A stretch of DNA of 15,254 nucleotides from Deltaproteobacteria bacterium (GTDB taxonomy: Bacteria > Desulfobacterota > GWC2-55-46). This document shows positions 14,001 to 15,254 of this stretch, piece after piece (the stretch's first letter is position 1; each line of letters begins with the position of its first letter). Both the position numbers and the translations under genes were made by a program. The stretch covers positions 1 through 15,254 of the forward strand of contig JACRCJ010000042.1 of assembly GCA_016219075.1 (NCBI GenBank), written 5' to 3'. The notes under the pieces are model-generated. The model saw nothing but the letters and a program-made list of their open reading frames with translations. It had not been told where the DNA came from and ran no database searches.

Positions 14001-14571
14001 ATTCGTACATCGGGGGGAATATGTCGAGGATTCCGCCACGAAGACTCATCTCTCCCCTCTCCTCGACCATCGACATCCTCGAGTAACCTATCTCATGGAG
14101 CGTGGCGACGAATTCGTCGCGCGCGTACTCTTTGCCTTTTTCGATCTCCAGCACGCCAGCGGTGAGCCCCATTCTGGGTATCACCCTGTGCATGAGGTTT
14201 GCCGCCGCGCTTACTGTGATAAAGGGCTTCTGTCCGGGGAGGTTAAAAAGGACCTCCATCCTCTGCGACTGGAGGTCCTGATGGGTCTGAAGCGGCTCGA
14301 ACGGGAGCGTTTCGGTCGAAGGATAGAGAAGGACTTCTTCGGGGCGGAGGAAAAACCTCAGGTCTTCGAGAAAATCCTCAGCCGCCTCCTGGGTCGGCAT
14401 GACCGCAAGAACCGGTCTGAACGAAGCCCTGAAGAGAGATACAAGGAAAAACGCCTTCGAGCTTCCGTAAACTCCGCTGAGGGTGAACTCTCCTCCAGCC
14501 TTGAGACCGAGAGAGGCGGCAAGGGCGTCTTTCAGGGTATAAGTATTCTCTTGGGGTCCGGCCAGAGACAT
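11089..14571 (-). CDS. mfd: Transcription-repair coupling factor Mfd
   Basis: A 1160-residue protein of normal length. Mfd is a DNA translocase that removes RNA polymerase stalled at lesions and recruits UvrA. Visible in order: an N-terminal UvrB-like module (about 1-330, with LLYPSTETLPFEPL and SLRGGILDIFP); an RNA polymerase interaction domain (about 490-560, GDFIVHAHHGIGLYKGL and KLYLPVWRMDLVSKY); RecG-like helicase motifs Walker A GDVGYGKT (645-652), DEEH (746-749), TATPIPRTL (from 772) and QLRGRVGRSRHRAYAYF (915-931); then the C-terminal TRCF domain. The start has only a weak Shine-Dalgarno, but no better in-frame start exists before conserved sequence. It is first in the minus-strand block that also holds uvrA, its repair partner. 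Confidence 0.96.
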   Translation of the reverse strand: MSLAGPQENTYTLKDALAASLGLKAGGEFTLSGVYGSSKAFFLVSLFRASFRPVLAVMPTQEAAEDFLEDLRFFLRPEEVLLYPSTETLPFEPLQTHQDLQSQRMEVLFNLPGQKPFITVSAAANLMHRVIPRMGLTAGVLEIEKGKEYARDEFVATLHEIGYSRMSMVEERGEMSLRGGILDIFPPMYESPLRIEFFGDEVESIRHFDITTQRSLKELDSIRILPARETTLAKGSRAAARDKLIERADLLGVKRESWEPLSGKLRDGVTGGMDHLLPLFYDKLDTLFDYLRDDALVAIVDPEISVSEMEKFSGEVSGTAERLKAKRQFFVEPASAYLSAQEVRGLFKTRPVVNIESLRGFGPGLTVESNLDLRQEIALKKGEELFAPLARRVIEWVGEGQKVFLTAHNRGQAERTAELLEGYGLKPPVVAGPDVVEKAAQGFFIATGSLSTGFRLRASSVVIVSEEEVFGERVKRRAPPSKRLDAFLTQLHDLSAGDFIVHAHHGIGLYKGLKRISIDGIENDFLLLEYRGGDKLYLPVWRMDLVSKYHGFEGSAPELDKLGGPGWEKTKKKVRESVERLAGELLKLYAERQVAEGHAFSPPDRLFHEFEAGFEYEETPDQARAIEESLKDMEEPRPMDRLVCGDVGYGKTEVAIRAAFKAVLDKKQVAVLVPTTVLAQQHYRTFSTRLAPYPVAVEVLSRFKTAREQKETVRRLSEGKVDIIIGTHRLLQKDIEFKDLGLIVIDEEHRFGVAHKERLKQMRKKVDVLTLTATPIPRTLHMSLASIRELSIINTPPEDRLAIKTSVIRFDEQVMAEAIERELNRGGQVFFVHNRIQSMGAMEEFLRRIMPRARVAVAHGQMKEGELEKKMLGFINKDYDILLSTAIIESGLDIPSANTIIINRADRFGLAELYQLRGRVGRSRHRAYAYFITPGIADLTDDARKRMEVIQELSEPGSGFKVATYDLEIRGAGELLGSAQSGQIASVGFEMYTDLLEEAVSGLKGEEVDTEAAPEINLRVSQYIPEEYIPETRQRLGFYKRLASVASVEELHSIQDELSDRYGEPPALVNNLFRIIELKLDLKRLKARELTQKGARLYISFQSLGETELGKKVVEKALSLAKKEPKRYRVAPDGHFIVFMGPESEVLEEARYVLKELLKG

Positions 14572-14893
14572 TTTTATCTGATCCGTGCTATATATCTTTG
14601 ATTTTGGGCGTAACCGCGCGGGAACGCTAATAATGTTAAAAGACGCTTTTGCGGGGCCTTACTGCGGCCCGGGGCGCGCGGGTTTTTCCAGTCCGAGCTT
14701 CATGAACTATAAATCATATCATAATTATCTTATCCGAAAAAGGCTTTAGTTGGAGGGGGTTTCCCGGTTTAAACGGGTCTTGACGGCGGGCGTGGAAAAG
14801 AGCCTGCGAAAAAAAGGGGTGCTCGGCCCCCTGCGTCAGATTTCTTTCATTTCCCCCGTAAAGACAAAAAAACGGGGCGGCGCATGAAAACCC
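14572..14893. other. Gene-free intergenic region upstream of mfd
   Basis: No ORF of interest. It contains the mfd 5' region, a GGGCC/GGCCC hairpin near 14655-14670, an AT-rich segment 14707-14735 that may be the mfd promoter, and a CCCCGT (14854-14859) / ACGGGG (14872-14877) hairpin with an A-rich loop. I recognise no known RNA family here. Confidence 0.4.
14713..14723 (-). promoter_or_regulatory. Possible -10 region for mfd
   Basis: The minus strand reads TATGATATGAT, giving two overlapping TATGAT boxes (each 5 of 6 to consensus) in an AT-rich island about 145 nt before the mfd start. No good -35 lies at the right distance (TTTTTC at 14736-14741 is the nearest), so this is tentative. Confidence 0.3.
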
Positions 14894-14923
14894 TTGACTT
14901 GAATTTGGTAGAAATATTAATAT
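14894..14923 (+). promoter_or_regulatory. Candidate promoter for tRNA-Asn
   Basis: TTGACT at 14894-14899 (5 of 6) and TAATAT at 14918-14923 (4 of 6) with an 18-bp spacer, reading towards the tRNA that begins at 15046. The implied leader of about 115 nt contains GGCC-AGCA-GGCC and CCGGC/GCCGG stems near 14973-14999 and no ORF. Confidence 0.45.
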
Positions 14924-15045
14924 ATCTGCTTTGGACCTTACCGGGAGGGTGTTAGGAAGCGGAGACGAAAAACCCCGGCCAGCAGGCCGTAACGCCGGTT
15001 CAAGGCTCGAAGATTCTTCAAAGACTTAAGCGTTTAAAAAACTAT

Positions 15046-15121
15046 TCCCAGGTAGCTCAGCCGGCAGAGCGGGTGGCTGTTAACCACCATGTCGGGGGTT
15101 CGAATCCCTCCCTGGGAGCCA
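15046..15121 (+). tRNA. tRNA-Asn (anticodon GTT)
   Basis: A complete cloverleaf can be drawn. The acceptor stem is TCCCAGG (15046-15052) with CCTGGGA (15111-15117), the discriminator is G15118, and the CCA is encoded at 15119-15121. The D-stem is GCTC/GAGC. The anticodon stem GGTGG/CCACC encloses loop CTGTTAA, with anticodon GTT at 15079-15081. The T-stem GGGGG/CCCTC (one G-T pair) encloses TTCGAAT. It reads AAC and AAU codons. Its 3' end lies 14 nt from the end of an integrase gene, making it a likely integration target. Confidence 0.96.
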
Positions 15122-15129
15122 AACAAATC

Positions 15130-15164
15130 AAGGGGTTACGACGAAAGCTTTAGCCCCTTTTCTT
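15130..15164 (+). terminator. Possible terminator after tRNA-Asn
   Basis: AAGGGG (15130-15135) pairs with CCCCTT (15154-15159), enclosing an AAAGCTTT mini-palindrome, and is followed by TTTTCTTT. The loop is long for an intrinsic terminator. The structure lies within the 3' end of the opposing integrase gene and could serve both directions poorly. Confidence 0.35.
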
Positions 15165-15254
15165 TGAACGTAACCAAAACGTAACCGTTTTTTTCCAACA
15201 TCTCTACCGCTTTCACCTTATGGCTCGGGGCAAGGTGGGCATAGCGGAGCGTCA
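15136..15254 (-). CDS. Tyrosine recombinase (phage-type integrase), C-terminal fragment cut by window end
   Basis: On the minus strand, 38 codons ending in TAA (15136-15138) are visible before the window edge. They begin TLRYAHLAPSHKVKAVEMLE. RYAHL.P.HK is the typical end of the catalytic domain of tyrosine recombinases, and the Tyr at the fourth visible residue should be the nucleophile that forms the covalent 3'-phosphotyrosine link with DNA. After it come a short basic tail and the stop. The gene points at the 3' end of tRNA-Asn, only 14 nt away. That is the usual layout when a prophage or genomic island has integrated into a tRNA gene with its integrase next to the attachment site. The rest of the gene and the element lie to the right of the window. 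The N-terminal domains and subfamily cannot be judged. Too short for conventional ORF length cut-offs. Confidence 0.82.
   Translation of the reverse strand, partial: TLRYAHLAPSHKVKAVEMLEKNGYVLVTFKEKGLKLSS

Noticed and set aside
14884..14955. A 23-codon ORF (MKTLDLNLVEILIYLLWTL...) before the tRNA
   Set aside because: It overlaps the candidate tRNA promoter and has only a vague Shine-Dalgarno. It is a chance product of the AT-rich promoter sequence unless conserved elsewhere.

Overview
This window looks like GC-rich chromosomal DNA from a Gram-negative bacterium that respires with c-type cytochromes. Lipoproteins, a SurA-type periplasmic chaperone, RlpA and two periplasmic haem proteins show an outer-membrane cell plan. 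From memory, the order mfd, PpiC-type lipoprotein, SurA, with pdxA and uvrA nearby, resembles Geobacter-like and other former Deltaproteobacteria. I therefore favour that broad group or a neighbour such as Nitrospirota, but the window cannot fix the lineage.

Plus-strand left part (1-1986): the 3' end of glyS, then three small exported redox proteins. These are a cupredoxin-like protein, a Tll0287-like (DUF3365) monohaem protein and a cytochrome c'/c556-like protein. Between the first two lies a near-consensus sigma-70 promoter (662-690) followed about 110 nt later by an intrinsic terminator (785-810). This suggests a small RNA or an attenuated leader for the haem protein genes.

Repeat-rich gap (1987-2381): two direct copies of a 117-bp structured element flank a large inverted repeat with a perfect 21-bp core. 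The two copies differ by paired, compensatory substitutions. This is the most intriguing non-coding signal in the window.

Minus-strand block (2382-14571), in transcription order from the right: mfd, a PpiC-type lipoprotein, a SurA-like PPIase (GTGA overlap with the previous gene), pdxA, uvrA, a WD40 lipoprotein with eight repeats, and rlpA. The block combines transcription-coupled nucleotide excision repair (Mfd, UvrA), envelope protein folding, vitamin B6 synthesis and septal peptidoglycan processing. A second dispersed repeat family of about 250 bp sits in two of its gaps (3101-3354 and 8738-8986), with a degenerate partial copy at 11001-11077.

Right edge (14572-15254): a gene-free stretch with a candidate promoter, a complete tRNA-Asn(GTT) with encoded CCA, and 14 nt further on the C-terminus of a tyrosine recombinase on the opposite strand. 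This is the classic arrangement at the edge of an element integrated in a tRNA gene. The element itself would lie to the right, outside the window.

Most protein-coding genes here are ordinary housekeeping genes. The novelty lies in the intergenic structured repeats, the promoter-to-terminator unit at 662-810 and the island boundary. I saw no CRISPR array or recognisable defence system.
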